A DNA stretch of 64,000 nt, from the NCBI RefSeq assembly GCF_900109745.1, contig NZ_FOAV01000020.1:1-64000 (forward strand), given 5' to 3'. This document shows, one piece after another, positions 1-8,779 of this stretch. Each line of letters opens with the position of its first letter. The first letter of the stretch is position 1. Under the pieces are notes generated by a model. That model saw only the letters and a list, made by a program, of their open reading frames with translations, ran no database searches and had not been told where the DNA came from. Source of the DNA: Roseateles sp. YR242. Lineage in GTDB: Bacteria; Pseudomonadota; Gammaproteobacteria; Burkholderiales; Burkholderiaceae_C. The position numbers were made by a program, and so were the translations under genes.

Positions 1-282
1 AAGCTCAAGCGCTACGTTGAGGACGGCCGCTACAGCATCGACAACAACGTCCAGGAGAACGCGATCCGGCCGTTCTGCGTCGGCCGACGCAACTGGCTGT
101 TCGCCGACACCGTGGCCGGGGCCAATGCCAGCGCAAACCTGTACTCGCTGCTGCAAACCTGCCAGGTCAACGGCATCGACGGCTACCGCTACCTGCGCGC
201 ACTGTTCGTTGCGCTGCCCAAGGCCCAGACGGCGGACGACTACGCCGCATTGCTGCCCTGGCGCATCGACCTCGCGGCCTGA
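1..282 (+). CDS. IS66-family transposase, C-terminal fragment
   Basis: Frame 1 encodes 93 residues with no start in the window. The visible segment carries the usual IS66 transposase C-terminal signature: an acidic YSIDNN element, then a stretch with GRRNWLFADT and a GANASANLYSLLQT run, followed by NGIDGYRYL and a closing LPWRID. In known IS66 transposases these belong to the end of the DDE catalytic domain and the C-terminal region; the N-NxxE-RxRPF-type stretch near residue 20-27 (VQENAIRPF) holds the glutamate usually counted as the last DDE residue. The gene is truncated by the window edge rather than by a visible mutation, so the element may be active. Confidence 0.85.
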   Translation, partial: KLKRYVEDGRYSIDNNVQENAIRPFCVGRRNWLFADTVAGANASANLYSLLQTCQVNGIDGYRYLRALFVALPKAQTADDYAALLPWRIDLAA

Positions 283-317
283 ATCGCTTCTACCCCGACA
301 ACTCGTTGGCGCCAAGG

Positions 318-339
318 GCGCAGTTCATTGACCGCTTAC
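318..339. repeat. Putative IS66 right inverted repeat
   Basis: The sequence gcgcagttcattgaccgctt followed by ac ends 57 bases after the transposase stop. Read from the outer end it begins GTAAGCGGTCAATGAAC, close to the GTAAGCG start typical of IS66-family terminal repeats. The partner repeat is not in the window, so this is recognised by position and resemblance only. Confidence 0.6.
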
Positions 340-935
340 GTCGCAGTCGTTGGCGTCGAGCGGTGCACAGCGAGCCACCAAGCCTGGAAATCCAACTTCC
401 GGTTGGACAATCTTGTCGCGACCAAGCTATGCAGCAGCCCGAACGTCTGCCGAAATCTGCAACTGCGACATCAAGTTAGCCGCATCCTCAGAGCCAATGC
501 GACAGAAATGGCCAGCCCGAAAACGCCTCCGACGCTCTCCCGGTTGGAGAAATCTGTCTCAGGGGGCGCGGTGAAAAGTGTGAAGTTCCGGCGGCCCCCG
601 GCCGATCCGGCTTGGTCTGGCCGTGCGTCCACATATCGTGGTTTGAAGCACGCCCAGCGCGACATTTCCACCCAAGCCGGCCGTCGCGACGCATGAGCGC
701 AGCTATGGCCAGCCAAGCGCGCATTCAGGTGGTGCGGCCCTGGCAGCGACATCGACCGTAGAGTCGCAGATGCCTCAAGGCACGACAGCCGTCGTGGCAG
801 TGCCTCTTCGGCCTGTGGAAACCACGGATTCCTATCCGGCCATTCCGTCGCCGCGTTGCATCAGGTCGCGTCTCGCGCTGTCGTGGTTTGAAGCAGGGCG
901 GTACTGAGGACCGGTGCCCTCCCCCTGCGCGTTCG
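340..935. other. Gene-poor stretch after the IS element; 15-bp direct repeat
   Basis: I see no convincing gene here; the open frames are short, Arg/Ser-rich and lack ribosome-binding sites. A 15-bp direct repeat, tcgtggtttgaagca, occurs at 636-650 and 881-895. On the minus strand both copies translate as CFKPR followed by four to six residues and RPD, so a weak similarity extends beyond the identical core. This may be debris of a duplicated or decayed gene. No transposase or integrase remnant was recognised. Confidence 0.4.
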
Positions 936-3900
936 TCAGGCCAGGCCTTGACCTGCACGGAAGCGCACCAGCGCCTGCTCCAGCCTCCCGCGGCTAGCAG
1001 CTCTCAGTTGCAAGAGCCCGAGCTCTCTGGCCATGGCCACCAGGTTCTCGTCGTCGGACGCGGCCGGGTTGACGGCCAAGGCTGCAAGGGCTGTCAGTTC
1101 CTCCAGGCAAACTTCGTCTACAGAGCGTCGGGAGTCGGCCGAGGCCACGCGAAACAGTACCTTGCCCTCCGGTGTCATGCCTGCAGGCCAATAGAACGTG
1201 CCAACCGACTCCTCTGAACTTTCGAAGACCCGCTTCGCTACGTCTTCAACGCGGTCCTGGATGCGGCTACCCGTGCGCTGCCAACCGTGTGCACGAGAGA
1301 TGCGGCGCGCAAGCACGATATCTAGCACCGGCCCCTCGCGCTCGACAACGTACGCGATCATCGCCTTCAACCGCTCGTCATACGAACTGTCGAAGAATGC
1401 ATCTGGGTCACGCGCCTCTACCGCAACAGCCGGATCGCATTCTGCAAAGACTCCTCTCGACGGCAGGCTCGTGTCATCACTTGACGCTCGTTGTGCATAC
1501 ATCTCCTCCGACGCCTCGCTTTGAGCTGCGGCCTCCTGTTTGACCACCTTGGGCGCGGCCTGAGCCGTCTTCGACAACGGGGGCGCTGGCTGCGCGGCCA
1601 CTGGTGCCTCTGCCATCGCTTTTTCAATGGCCTCCCTCGCCTCTGCCTCCGCCGCGGCCTTCTCTGCCTCGACCGCGCGCTTTGCGCGGCTGACGGTCAA
1701 AAGGTCGTCAAGTTGCTTGCAGATGCGCTCGATGACGCCCTTCGGGTCAACCCACCAGTCGGTTGACCAGATTCGTAGAATCTCCCAGCCGAGACCACGC
1801 AGTACCTGTTCGCGCAACATATCTCGGTCGCGTGCGGTGGCCGACCGGTGGTAGGTCGCTCCATCGCACTCAATGCCTGTGAGATAGCAACCGGGCGCGT
1901 CCGGATGGACCACAGCCAGGTCGACACGGAAAGACGAAGCGCCGACCTGTGTATGAAGTTGCCAGTTCCTTGCAGTCAGCGCCACAGCAACTGCCTCCTC
2001 GAACGGACTTTCGAATCCACCGAGACTGCCAGCTGTCACCTCGAGAAGCGCCCGTGATCCGCGCTCAGCAAACTCGAGGAAGTGCTTTAGGTCTCGGACG
2101 CCGACGGCTTGAGTCCGCGATAGGTCCATCTGGTCGCCGCGAAGCGTCGAGAACACTCGCAGTTCCTGGCGAGCGCGAGTGATGGCAACGTTGAGGCGAC
2201 GCTCTCCCCCCGCGCGGTTCATCGGCCCGAAATTCATTGACACGACGTTGTTTGAGTCGGGCCCAAACGTAATGGAGAAGTACATGATGTCGCGTTCGTC
2301 CCCCTGGACGCTCTCCAGGTTCTTGATGAACAGCGGCTCCAACTCCGACTCGGCAAAGTACGGCTCAAGGCTCGAGTCCTTGCGCCGCTCTTCGTCCAGC
2401 AGGTCCTCGATGAGTTTCTGCTGCTCGGTGTTGAAGGTCACTACACCGATGGTCAGCTTGGATTCTCGAAAGCCTGGTTTCTTGAGACGCTCCACGACTT
2501 CAGCGACCAGCGCCTTGGCCTCAGCCTGGTTGGTCCGGGCGCCGCCCTTCGCATAGGAGCCCTTGACGTAGTGAAAGCTGACCGCGCGATCTTCGGTGAC
2601 CGGGGACGGGAACGTCACCAAGCGACCACCGTAGTAGCGGTGATTCGAAAAGGCAATCAGGCTCTCATTGCGGCTCCGATAGTGCCAATCGAGGTTCAAT
2701 GTGGGCAGGCTCGCACCCATGCATTCGTCGAGGATGCTCTCCATGTCTCCTTCGACATCCTCGTCGTCAGTCGACGATTCGGCACGGTCAAAGAAGCTCG
2801 TTGGCGGAAGTTGCTTCGGGTCCCCCACCATGACGACTTGACGTCCGCGAGCAATCGCACCGATGGCGTCCCAAACTGGAATCTGAGAGGCCTCATCGAA
2901 AATCACCACATCGAACGGCTCTGAATCCGCTGCAAGATACTGTGCGATGGACAGAGGGCTCATCAGCAGACATGGCGTCAGCTTGGTCAACGCGGTGGGG
3001 ATGTTGCTGATGAGTTCCCGCAGCGGCTTGTGCGCGCGCTTCTTGGTGATCTCGTGCTTCAGGAAACCCCATTCGGAACTTCGCGTCACGTCGTCCGGCG
3101 CCGGCAGGCCTCTACACAAATTCGCCCGCAACCAAGATTTCGTCAGCTCGGTGAAGCGCTTGTCGAGTGCCCTGAAGTCCGTGATGCGTCGCTCGTGCTC
3201 TGCGGACACGAAGGTGCGGATGACATGTTCGCTGTCGACTACGGCGTTCAACCACCAACGGCAGTAGTTCGTCTCAAATGCGCGGCTAACGCTGCTTGGG
3301 CGCAAAGCCCCATTGGTCAAACCAGCGACGATTGAACTCAAGCCAAGGGCCATCGCCTGCTGGCTGACTTTGCGCCAAGCGCACCAAGCGTTGAGCCTGT
3401 GCTCGGAAGCGATGATTGCCTCAGTGCGGGCCTTCAGCTGATGCAAGTCCGAATCGCTGTACCCCGCCTCAGCTTCGGGCGTGAACGTTCCGCGGCTTGC
3501 AAGCAGGTCGATGCTGGGTTGAAGTCGCCCGATAGCAGCGAGGTACAGATCACCCGCCGCAGCGACGGGACCGGCGACGTCCAGCAGCGCATTTCCCGTC
3601 GTGACGAGTTGCTCAAGGGCCTTGCAGACGTCGGCCACGTGCTCCGGGGCCGCAGCGAGGTTCGAGACCGCTGCAGCGATTGACCGCTGGAACGAGACGG
3701 CCTTTGCCACCTCGTCCTGATCGGTCTCCAGGCACTTCCAAACGTCGGGACACAACGACTTCATGTCGTCCATGTCGGCCAGCTTTGCCTCAAGGGAGGC
3801 TCGTTCCTTCAAGGCTGCATGATCCTTGGCCAACCGCTCGCCGCATGCACCTTGGGCCACCTGTTCGAAGGCTGCCGTCATCGCTCCAGAAGCGCGAACG

Positions 3901-6900
3901 TCCGGCAACGCTTTCGTGAAGGCAATAGCCTCTTCCAGCACTGGAATGTTCGTGTCGAGGCCCTTCCAAAGCCGGTCTGTGGCGTCCTCAAGATCGCCGA
4001 GTTCGGCCATCTGTGCATCCAACTTTGCGATCTCCCGCAGCTTGCTCACCTCAGCAGCTAGCGCTTCCCCTCCCCGCCCAACGCTCAACGGTTCAAGCCC
4101 ATCCAGAACCCAGCGTCCGTTGGCACGCACGAGCTTCAAGACTTCCTGCAGCGCGGCTGCCGCCGCAAGCACGTCGAGTCTGGACTTCAACCCCCTCCAG
4201 ACACCAACAAGCTCGTCGGCCGGGTCCAGCTTCTCGATTTCTGCGCGCTTTTCGCGAATGGCAACGAGCTTCGTCAGGTCGTCAGCAACCCTGGGTTCGC
4301 CCTCGCCAGCCACTACCGCTTCAACTTCCTGTTTGACCTTGCGCTTGCCTAGCCACGTAAGAGGCCAGACAGACTTTGACGCTTTGGCATAGTCTCGGCT
4401 CAACTGGTACACGTTGAGTTGCTCCACCCCTTCGGAGTAGCGAACAGAGAGGCCGTGCTCCAGGTCGCCGAGCTCCTGCAGCAGACTTGTTCCCTTGCGC
4501 AACGTCTCCAGCGCAAAGTGCGACCAAGGGGTGGGAAGGCTGGCGAACAACGCTCGCCGCTTCTCGAGCAGGCCAACTGCCTTCGTCGCAGTTCCTCGCA
4601 GAGCGAGGTCCCAGCCACCAGACAGATGCCCCGACAACGCTGCATGCTTCTGCAGCATGGAGCTTCCCGCAACAAGGCGTTCAACGGTGAGCCTGGCATC
4701 GGACGCGAAGGCGAAGCTCCAATCTCGCCCTGCGGCGTGCGGCAGGCAGCGTGCGAGCGAAGCTGTGGCGACTCGCGCGCGACGTGTGAGGGGTAGCACA
4801 GGCAACCTCGTAACAGCGCGGAAGCGCTCGTAGGCAGACAGGACGTCCTCACAAACGGGAAGCAGTTGTCGCGCCGCCTCGACGACGCCTTGCTGCCAGC
4901 TCGGCGACCAGTCGGAATGGCCAATGTCCAGCAGAGCTCCGCCCGAAAGCGAATCGGCTCCGACAGCGCCCGCATTCACCTCAAGGCGGGTGACAACCTC
5001 TCGCAGTAGTTCAGTGTCGCTTTTGGTGTGAGCCGCGTGTGTCGCCCATGACAACGGCAAGTTGGGCACGTCAGAGCCATCGACAACGGTGCCGATGGCG
5101 TCATAGATGGACCTGCCGTTTGCATGGCGATGATGCAGTCGCTCGACGTACACGTTGAGCTCGTCGCGGACCCGCTTCAGGCGGTCGGCTTCTTGCTCCC
5201 AGACGGCAGAGTCGACTTCCCCACGGGCTTCCCATGAGGTCTTCAGCTGCGCCAATACATCCGCCTTGCGCGCCTTGCTCGAGTGCAGCTCCAGGCAAAA
5301 CTCACCCAGACCCACCTCACGCAGGCGTCGGTACACAACGTCCAAAGCTGCGATCTTCTCCGACACGAACAGCACGCGCTTGCCTTCGGCCAGGCACTGG
5401 GCGATGGTGTTCGAGATGGTTTGGCTCTTCCCCGTGCCCGGCGGGCCGATGAGTACAAAGTCCTTGCCACGAGCGGCCGCCATCACCGCTGAGAGTTGCG
5501 AGGAGTCCGAAGGTAGCGGGCAGAAGGTCTGCTGCGGAGAGAAGTCCCTGTCGAGAGACTTTGGACTGGGGAAAGTAGATGAGCTTGGATAGGGGTCGCG
5601 AGGCGTGTCAATCAAGTGTTTGACGACTGGATTGAGGCGCAAGTGATCTGTTCGCTGCGTCAGGTCAACCCACATTAGGTACTTGGCGAAGGAGAACGTG
5701 GACAACACCACCTCCTCAGACACCTCCCAGCCCTTGATGTCCTTCACAGCAACGGACACCGACTTCCAAATCTTGGCGATGTCCAAACCCGCTTCATCGC
5801 GAGGAAGCTCACCGTCGGCGATGCCAAGGTTCAGATGAAAATCCTGGCGCAGCATCTCGATGAGCGTCGGGTTGAACCGAGGCTCGTCGTCGTGCAGCGT
5901 CATCGTGAAGCCTGACCTCACGCTTCGTCGATTCAGCGAAACCGGAATCAATATGAGCGGCGCACGGTGCTTCACTTCCCCTTTGTCAGCGCGGTTCCAG
6001 GTGAGGAAGCCCAGCGCCAGGTACAGGGTGTTCGCGCCGCCCTCTTGGAGAGTCGTGCGCGCGTTGCGGTACATCTCGACCATGCGCGCCTCGAGCTCAT
6101 CCTTCGAGAGCTCAACAAACACTTCTCGCCGGCGCAGCGCATCCAGTGCGAACTGACGACGCAGGTTCTCGCGGTCCCTACCCTCATGGATGGCCTGGCT
6201 GCGTGGATCGTTACCGTCCATCAGGTCCGGTCGAGGCTGCAGTTTCAGCTCCTTGCCATCAGACATGACGTCTTCAAGCAGCCCCGGGTCGGGGGCGTCG
6301 AGCCTCAGCGCCTTCTTGTTCGCCTTGAAATTGAGCAAGTTGTTGCGCAGCGACAGGTCGAGCAGCTTGCGCTGCCAGCGGGCCAAGCGGTCTCTAGGAT
6401 CAAGCGTGGCGTCATCTGCGACGTGCAAGTCGTCATCCGGAAGGTCCGGGGCATCCTCGAGAAGAGCCGTGTCATCGGTGACGATTTCGGCGGGCTCAGG
6501 AGCTTGTAGAAGCTCAGGGCTGGACAATGGCTTGATGCGCTGCAGCCGAGCACGCCGGATGTCGACTGCAAGCTCGAACGTGTCGTCCTTGCCTTCGGCG
6601 ATCTGCTCGGCACCAACTTCGGCTGCTCGGCTGAACGGTACCTGGGGGCGCTGCGTGACCAAGGTGGTCTCGAACAGAACCATCTCCTTGAGCTTCAGTC
6701 GCTTGCGCAGAGCGGTCACGTCGTCGACAACCGTCGTCGAAAACTCCTCCGACTTCAACCACACGCCGGCAAACGCATGCCCACGCGTGAAGACCACCAC
6801 AGGGTTAAGCCCTAACTGTTCCAGAGTCGAGCAAAACAAGAGGGCCAGATCCATGCAGGTTCCCAGCCCAGAGTCTGCGATCTGCGTTGCTCCCCGAATC

Positions 6901-7619
6901 TTCTGACCGCGATGCTCGAAGCTAGCAGGTGGTAGCGCGTAGTCGATCTTCATCGAGACGACGGCGCTCCAGACTGCTGCTGCGAGTTCCCACGCTCGTT
7001 TGGAACTCCCCAGCTTGTAGCCATCCAGGGCGGGGTTTTTCCCGTGCTCTCGCAGCAAATCTGCGACCTTCTTGAGGACGCGGTCAACCGCTGGATCGTT
7101 GGGCTGCACGAAAGCCGCAACCATGTCGGGTAGGTGGGACAGACCACCCCACTGGTTGCGGGGCAGGAGCTCAACAGCCTTTGACGTTTCTGTGAGTACC
7201 TGCGCCTCACCGCCGGCAGCGCGAACGGTCAAGGTTACGGTTGCAGTTTCAGCCTCCGTGAGCCGCGTGAGCAGCGGACCATCTAGCTGAACGTCTAGGT
7301 CCTTGAGCCGGTAACGGTCGCCCGAGCGAATCGCGTCCAGCCTCCAGGTCTTTGGCTTGACGAACGCGGGCGTGGAAGTCAGGGAGAGCTCTAGCTGTTC
7401 GGTGTCGCACTTGAGGGTGCTTGCAACCGTAAGTTCGCGGAGCAGGGGAACTGAGTTCTGAAAGTCAGCGAGGCTGAGCTTCGCAGCGAGCGTGACGTCG
7501 ACAGACAGCGCCGGCGGCGGCTCCAACGGCGCCGCGTAATCGCTCTCGGGCGAGGTTCTAGAAGCGTCGGTTGCGTCCAGAGGCTGACTTGCCTGGAGCG
7601 ACTCCATCTTGTTGGACAT
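936..7619 (-). CDS. Giant DUF4011/SF1 helicase with C-terminal PD-(D/E)XK nuclease and transglutaminase-like domain
   Basis: Start chosen at ATG 7619 (MSNKMESLQ) because GGGAGGG lies just upstream; the frame is open back to 7775 but without better support. The 2227-residue protein shows, in order, a transglutaminase-like Cys-His segment (GTCMDLALLF near 254, RGHAFAGVW near 278), a DUF4011-type motif (LSLRNNLLNF near 420), Walker A GPPGTGKS near 723, and a long helical insertion. These are followed by Walker B FDEAS near 1572, GDPKQLPP, and helicase motifs V/VI (SVQGDE; NVAITRARQE near 1807). A nuclease domain follows with FRVDLAVV and GIECDGATYH near 1898-1919 (PD-(D/E)XK, Vsr/DUF559-like), and a DUF3320-like tail near 2075-2130. 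Known relatives are UPF1-like helicases seen in defence islands; the antiviral role here is inference. It stands alone beside an IS66 end. No methylase or toxin partner is visible. Confidence 0.85.
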   Translation of the reverse strand: MSNKMESLQASQPLDATDASRTSPESDYAAPLEPPPALSVDVTLAAKLSLADFQNSVPLLRELTVASTLKCDTEQLELSLTSTPAFVKPKTWRLDAIRSGDRYRLKDLDVQLDGPLLTRLTEAETATVTLTVRAAGGEAQVLTETSKAVELLPRNQWGGLSHLPDMVAAFVQPNDPAVDRVLKKVADLLREHGKNPALDGYKLGSSKRAWELAAAVWSAVVSMKIDYALPPASFEHRGQKIRGATQIADSGLGTCMDLALLFCSTLEQLGLNPVVVFTRGHAFAGVWLKSEEFSTTVVDDVTALRKRLKLKEMVLFETTLVTQRPQVPFSRAAEVGAEQIAEGKDDTFELAVDIRRARLQRIKPLSSPELLQAPEPAEIVTDDTALLEDAPDLPDDDLHVADDATLDPRDRLARWQRKLLDLSLRNNLLNFKANKKALRLDAPDPGLLEDVMSDGKELKLQPRPDLMDGNDPRSQAIHEGRDRENLRRQFALDALRRREVFVELSKDELEARMVEMYRNARTTLQEGGANTLYLALGFLTWNRADKGEVKHRAPLILIPVSLNRRSVRSGFTMTLHDDEPRFNPTLIEMLRQDFHLNLGIADGELPRDEAGLDIAKIWKSVSVAVKDIKGWEVSEEVVLSTFSFAKYLMWVDLTQRTDHLRLNPVVKHLIDTPRDPYPSSSTFPSPKSLDRDFSPQQTFCPLPSDSSQLSAVMAAARGKDFVLIGPPGTGKSQTISNTIAQCLAEGKRVLFVSEKIAALDVVYRRLREVGLGEFCLELHSSKARKADVLAQLKTSWEARGEVDSAVWEQEADRLKRVRDELNVYVERLHHRHANGRSIYDAIGTVVDGSDVPNLPLSWATHAAHTKSDTELLREVVTRLEVNAGAVGADSLSGGALLDIGHSDWSPSWQQGVVEAARQLLPVCEDVLSAYERFRAVTRLPVLPLTRRARVATASLARCLPHAAGRDWSFAFASDARLTVERLVAGSSMLQKHAALSGHLSGGWDLALRGTATKAVGLLEKRRALFASLPTPWSHFALETLRKGTSLLQELGDLEHGLSVRYSEGVEQLNVYQLSRDYAKASKSVWPLTWLGKRKVKQEVEAVVAGEGEPRVADDLTKLVAIREKRAEIEKLDPADELVGVWRGLKSRLDVLAAAAALQEVLKLVRANGRWVLDGLEPLSVGRGGEALAAEVSKLREIAKLDAQMAELGDLEDATDRLWKGLDTNIPVLEEAIAFTKALPDVRASGAMTAAFEQVAQGACGERLAKDHAALKERASLEAKLADMDDMKSLCPDVWKCLETDQDEVAKAVSFQRSIAAAVSNLAAAPEHVADVCKALEQLVTTGNALLDVAGPVAAAGDLYLAAIGRLQPSIDLLASRGTFTPEAEAGYSDSDLHQLKARTEAIIASEHRLNAWCAWRKVSQQAMALGLSSIVAGLTNGALRPSSVSRAFETNYCRWWLNAVVDSEHVIRTFVSAEHERRITDFRALDKRFTELTKSWLRANLCRGLPAPDDVTRSSEWGFLKHEITKKRAHKPLRELISNIPTALTKLTPCLLMSPLSIAQYLAADSEPFDVVIFDEASQIPVWDAIGAIARGRQVVMVGDPKQLPPTSFFDRAESSTDDEDVEGDMESILDECMGASLPTLNLDWHYRSRNESLIAFSNHRYYGGRLVTFPSPVTEDRAVSFHYVKGSYAKGGARTNQAEAKALVAEVVERLKKPGFRESKLTIGVVTFNTEQQKLIEDLLDEERRKDSSLEPYFAESELEPLFIKNLESVQGDERDIMYFSITFGPDSNNVVSMNFGPMNRAGGERRLNVAITRARQELRVFSTLRGDQMDLSRTQAVGVRDLKHFLEFAERGSRALLEVTAGSLGGFESPFEEAVAVALTARNWQLHTQVGASSFRVDLAVVHPDAPGCYLTGIECDGATYHRSATARDRDMLREQVLRGLGWEILRIWSTDWWVDPKGVIERICKQLDDLLTVSRAKRAVEAEKAAAEAEAREAIEKAMAEAPVAAQPAPPLSKTAQAAPKVVKQEAAAQSEASEEMYAQRASSDDTSLPSRGVFAECDPAVAVEARDPDAFFDSSYDERLKAMIAYVVEREGPVLDIVLARRISRAHGWQRTGSRIQDRVEDVAKRVFESSEESVGTFYWPAGMTPEGKVLFRVASADSRRSVDEVCLEELTALAALAVNPAASDDENLVAMARELGLLQLRAASRGRLEQALVRFRAGQGLA

Positions 7620-7966
7620 CCCTGCCCTCCCGTCTCGTGGTGACTTTGGGCTCTTGGGCCCTCCCTCGGCTACGCCCTTCAGCGCATCCGTATACAAATG
7701 TATCTTGGCACGTCGGCGCGGTATTCCACAGCGCGTAAACGGGGGGGCTGGCGCGGGTGGCGTCCAACAGTCCACACACGTGCGCCAGCCTTCTGCGCCC
7801 GAAGCGCCGTTGACTCAACGCACATGATCGCCTTTGGCATAGTCCGCGACGAGCAGTCGGGTCGCCCTCGCCAGTCCGCTGCAGAAACGACGAATAGAGG
7901 GCGAAGCCTGGGTATGCGTCGGAACCCCGATTTTTAGAGGCCCGACGTCATAGGAAGGGAGGGCGT
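7620..7966. promoter_or_regulatory. Divergent intergenic region upstream of the helicase-nuclease
   Basis: These 347 bases separate the helicase start from a small plus-strand ORF and must hold both promoters. About 75-85 bases upstream of the helicase start is a short inverted repeat, ATACA-AA-TGTAT (7692-7703), in the most AT-rich part of the stretch, which could be an operator or part of the promoter. No confident -35/-10 pair can be assigned by eye, and no coding region is supported. Confidence 0.35.
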
Positions 7967-8113
7967 ATGCCTAAACTGAATATGACCCCAGCGGCTTTGG
8001 CGAAGTTCGTTGGCTTCATCGCGTTGTTCGGCGCGCTTCAATGCGTTTTCGATCCCGCGACGGCCTTCGGACACACGATGACCGCCTACGTGGTCATCAT
8101 GAAGTCGAGGTGA
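7967..8113 (+). CDS. Small hydrophobic protein, 48 residues, unknown function
   Basis: ATG at 7967 follows a very strong ribosome-binding site (aggaagggaggg) with about 3-7 bases of spacing, and the frame ends at TGA 8111-8113, seven bases before a clean intrinsic terminator. The product begins MPKLNMTPAALAKF and has one hydrophobic stretch (VGFIALFGALQCVF, about residues 15-28), then a short tail ending IMKSR. Ribosome-binding site, terminator and compact size together argue for a genuine single-gene unit. I do not recognise the family. It is divergent from the giant helicase-nuclease and could be a small membrane peptide of the same island; that link is positional only. Confidence 0.55.
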   Translation: MPKLNMTPAALAKFVGFIALFGALQCVFDPATAFGHTMTAYVVIMKSR

Positions 8114-8120
8114 CGGGGGA

Positions 8121-8155
8121 TGGCCTGGAGCGCAAGCCCCAGGCCATTTTTCTTT
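8121..8155 (+). terminator. Intrinsic terminator after the 48-residue ORF
   Basis: Inverted repeat TGGCCTGG (8121-8128) and CCAGGCCA (8139-8146) with a 10-base loop, followed directly by TTTTTCTTT (8147-8155). It begins seven bases after the stop codon of the small plus-strand gene. Confidence 0.8.
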
Positions 8156-8239
8156 GATGTGGATGAGCTTGCAACGGCAGCATGCTTGGCACTGCCCTGT
8201 CACGTTTTCGGTAGCCCTTTCTTGACGCACGAGGGCGAC

Positions 8240-8260
8240 AAAAAAGCCCCTCACGGGGCT
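8240..8260 (-). terminator. Intrinsic terminator on the minus strand
   Basis: On the minus strand AGCCCC-GTGA-GGGGCT is followed by a run of five to six T. The stem (8245-8260) overlaps the last base pairs of a small minus-strand ORF, as expected for a terminator placed at a gene end. This is the main evidence that something is transcribed leftward through 8260-8400. Confidence 0.75.
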
Positions 8261-8390
8261 AACTTCTCCTAGGTGGAGGCGTCAAAACGGTAGTGGGGTT
8301 TCGTGTCGGCTCGCTCCAGTAGATCGCCAACGCAGCAACGCTGAGAACAAGCGCCCGTTGGAATCGTCCCTCACGCTCGTCACGTTGCAT
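8259..8390 (-). CDS. Small membrane-type protein, 43 residues, unknown function
   Basis: Read from ATG 8390 the product begins MQRDEREGRFQRA, continues with a hydrophobic helix (LVLSVAALAIYW, residues 14-25) and ends in a proline- and arginine-rich tail. GGCGGG lies five bases upstream of the ATG. Its stop codon touches the stem of a strong leftward terminator, which supports a real transcript. The frame stays open for about 20 codons upstream of the ATG (ending LDYETRRREF) and those residues look protein-like, so the true start could lie further upstream or an upstream part could have been lost by frameshift. No family recognised; a one-helix membrane peptide is the most that can be said. 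Confidence 0.45.
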   Translation of the reverse strand: MQRDEREGRFQRALVLSVAALAIYWSEPTRNPTTVLTPPPRRS

Positions 8391-8779
8391 GAATTCCCGC
8401 CTTCGCGTTTCGTAGTCGAGCTTGGGGCATCCTTGTCCAAGTTCCTGCGCGACTGCTCATCGGTTCTTGGGTCAGCAGTGTCTGTTGCAGCAGTTCAGAC
8501 CAACGGCCGTCCCAAACATACCGTGGTCGCCGCCTTCGACCAAGATGACAGTCCCAAAGTGGTTGTCCAAACCTCGCCCGCCCATGACATCGCCTGCCTC
8601 GTCTGTGACCTTGTCCTGCGCCTTGCACGCCATCCCAAATCAGGACTCACTCGGTTCGCGGGAGTTATGCAATGGTTCCCTGGCCGCTTCGATTGAGTGA
8701 CTTATTCACGCCAATCCGCCCACTGCCCATGCCCACAAACTGCATACTTCTCGCACAAATTTCAAACAGGGAGAGGTCA
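8391..8779. other. Ambiguous stretch between the small ORF and the DUF2726 gene
   Basis: Several overlapping frames are open here on both strands: 8358-8696 plus, and a 53-codon frame 8472-8633 minus starting MACKAQDK. None has a recognised domain or clear ribosome-binding site, and their codon choice does not separate them. The minus frame is the same frame as the small terminator-linked ORF at 8259-8390, separated from it by two stop codons, so a decayed longer minus-strand gene is possible. Confidence 0.3.

Larger units (their letters stand above)
1..339 (+). mobile_element. IS66-family insertion sequence, right end only
   Basis: The window begins inside an IS66-type element. The transposase reading frame is open from the first base and stops at 280-282. 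About 55 bases later lies a terminal sequence, TTCATTGACCGCTTAC ending at 339, which resembles the IS66-family right end (outer end GTAAGCG when read inward). The left end lies outside the window, so completeness and target duplication cannot be judged. The 8 bases following 339 (gtcgcagt) would be the target-site copy if the element is intact. Confidence 0.75.

Noticed and set aside
7620-7775. N-terminal extension of the giant helicase
   Set aside because: No ribosome-binding site at 7775, whereas GGGAGGG precedes ATG 7619.
8358-8696. 112-codon plus-strand frame
   Set aside because: No ribosome-binding site or recognised domain, and it overlaps a terminator-linked minus-strand frame; kept only as an ambiguous region.
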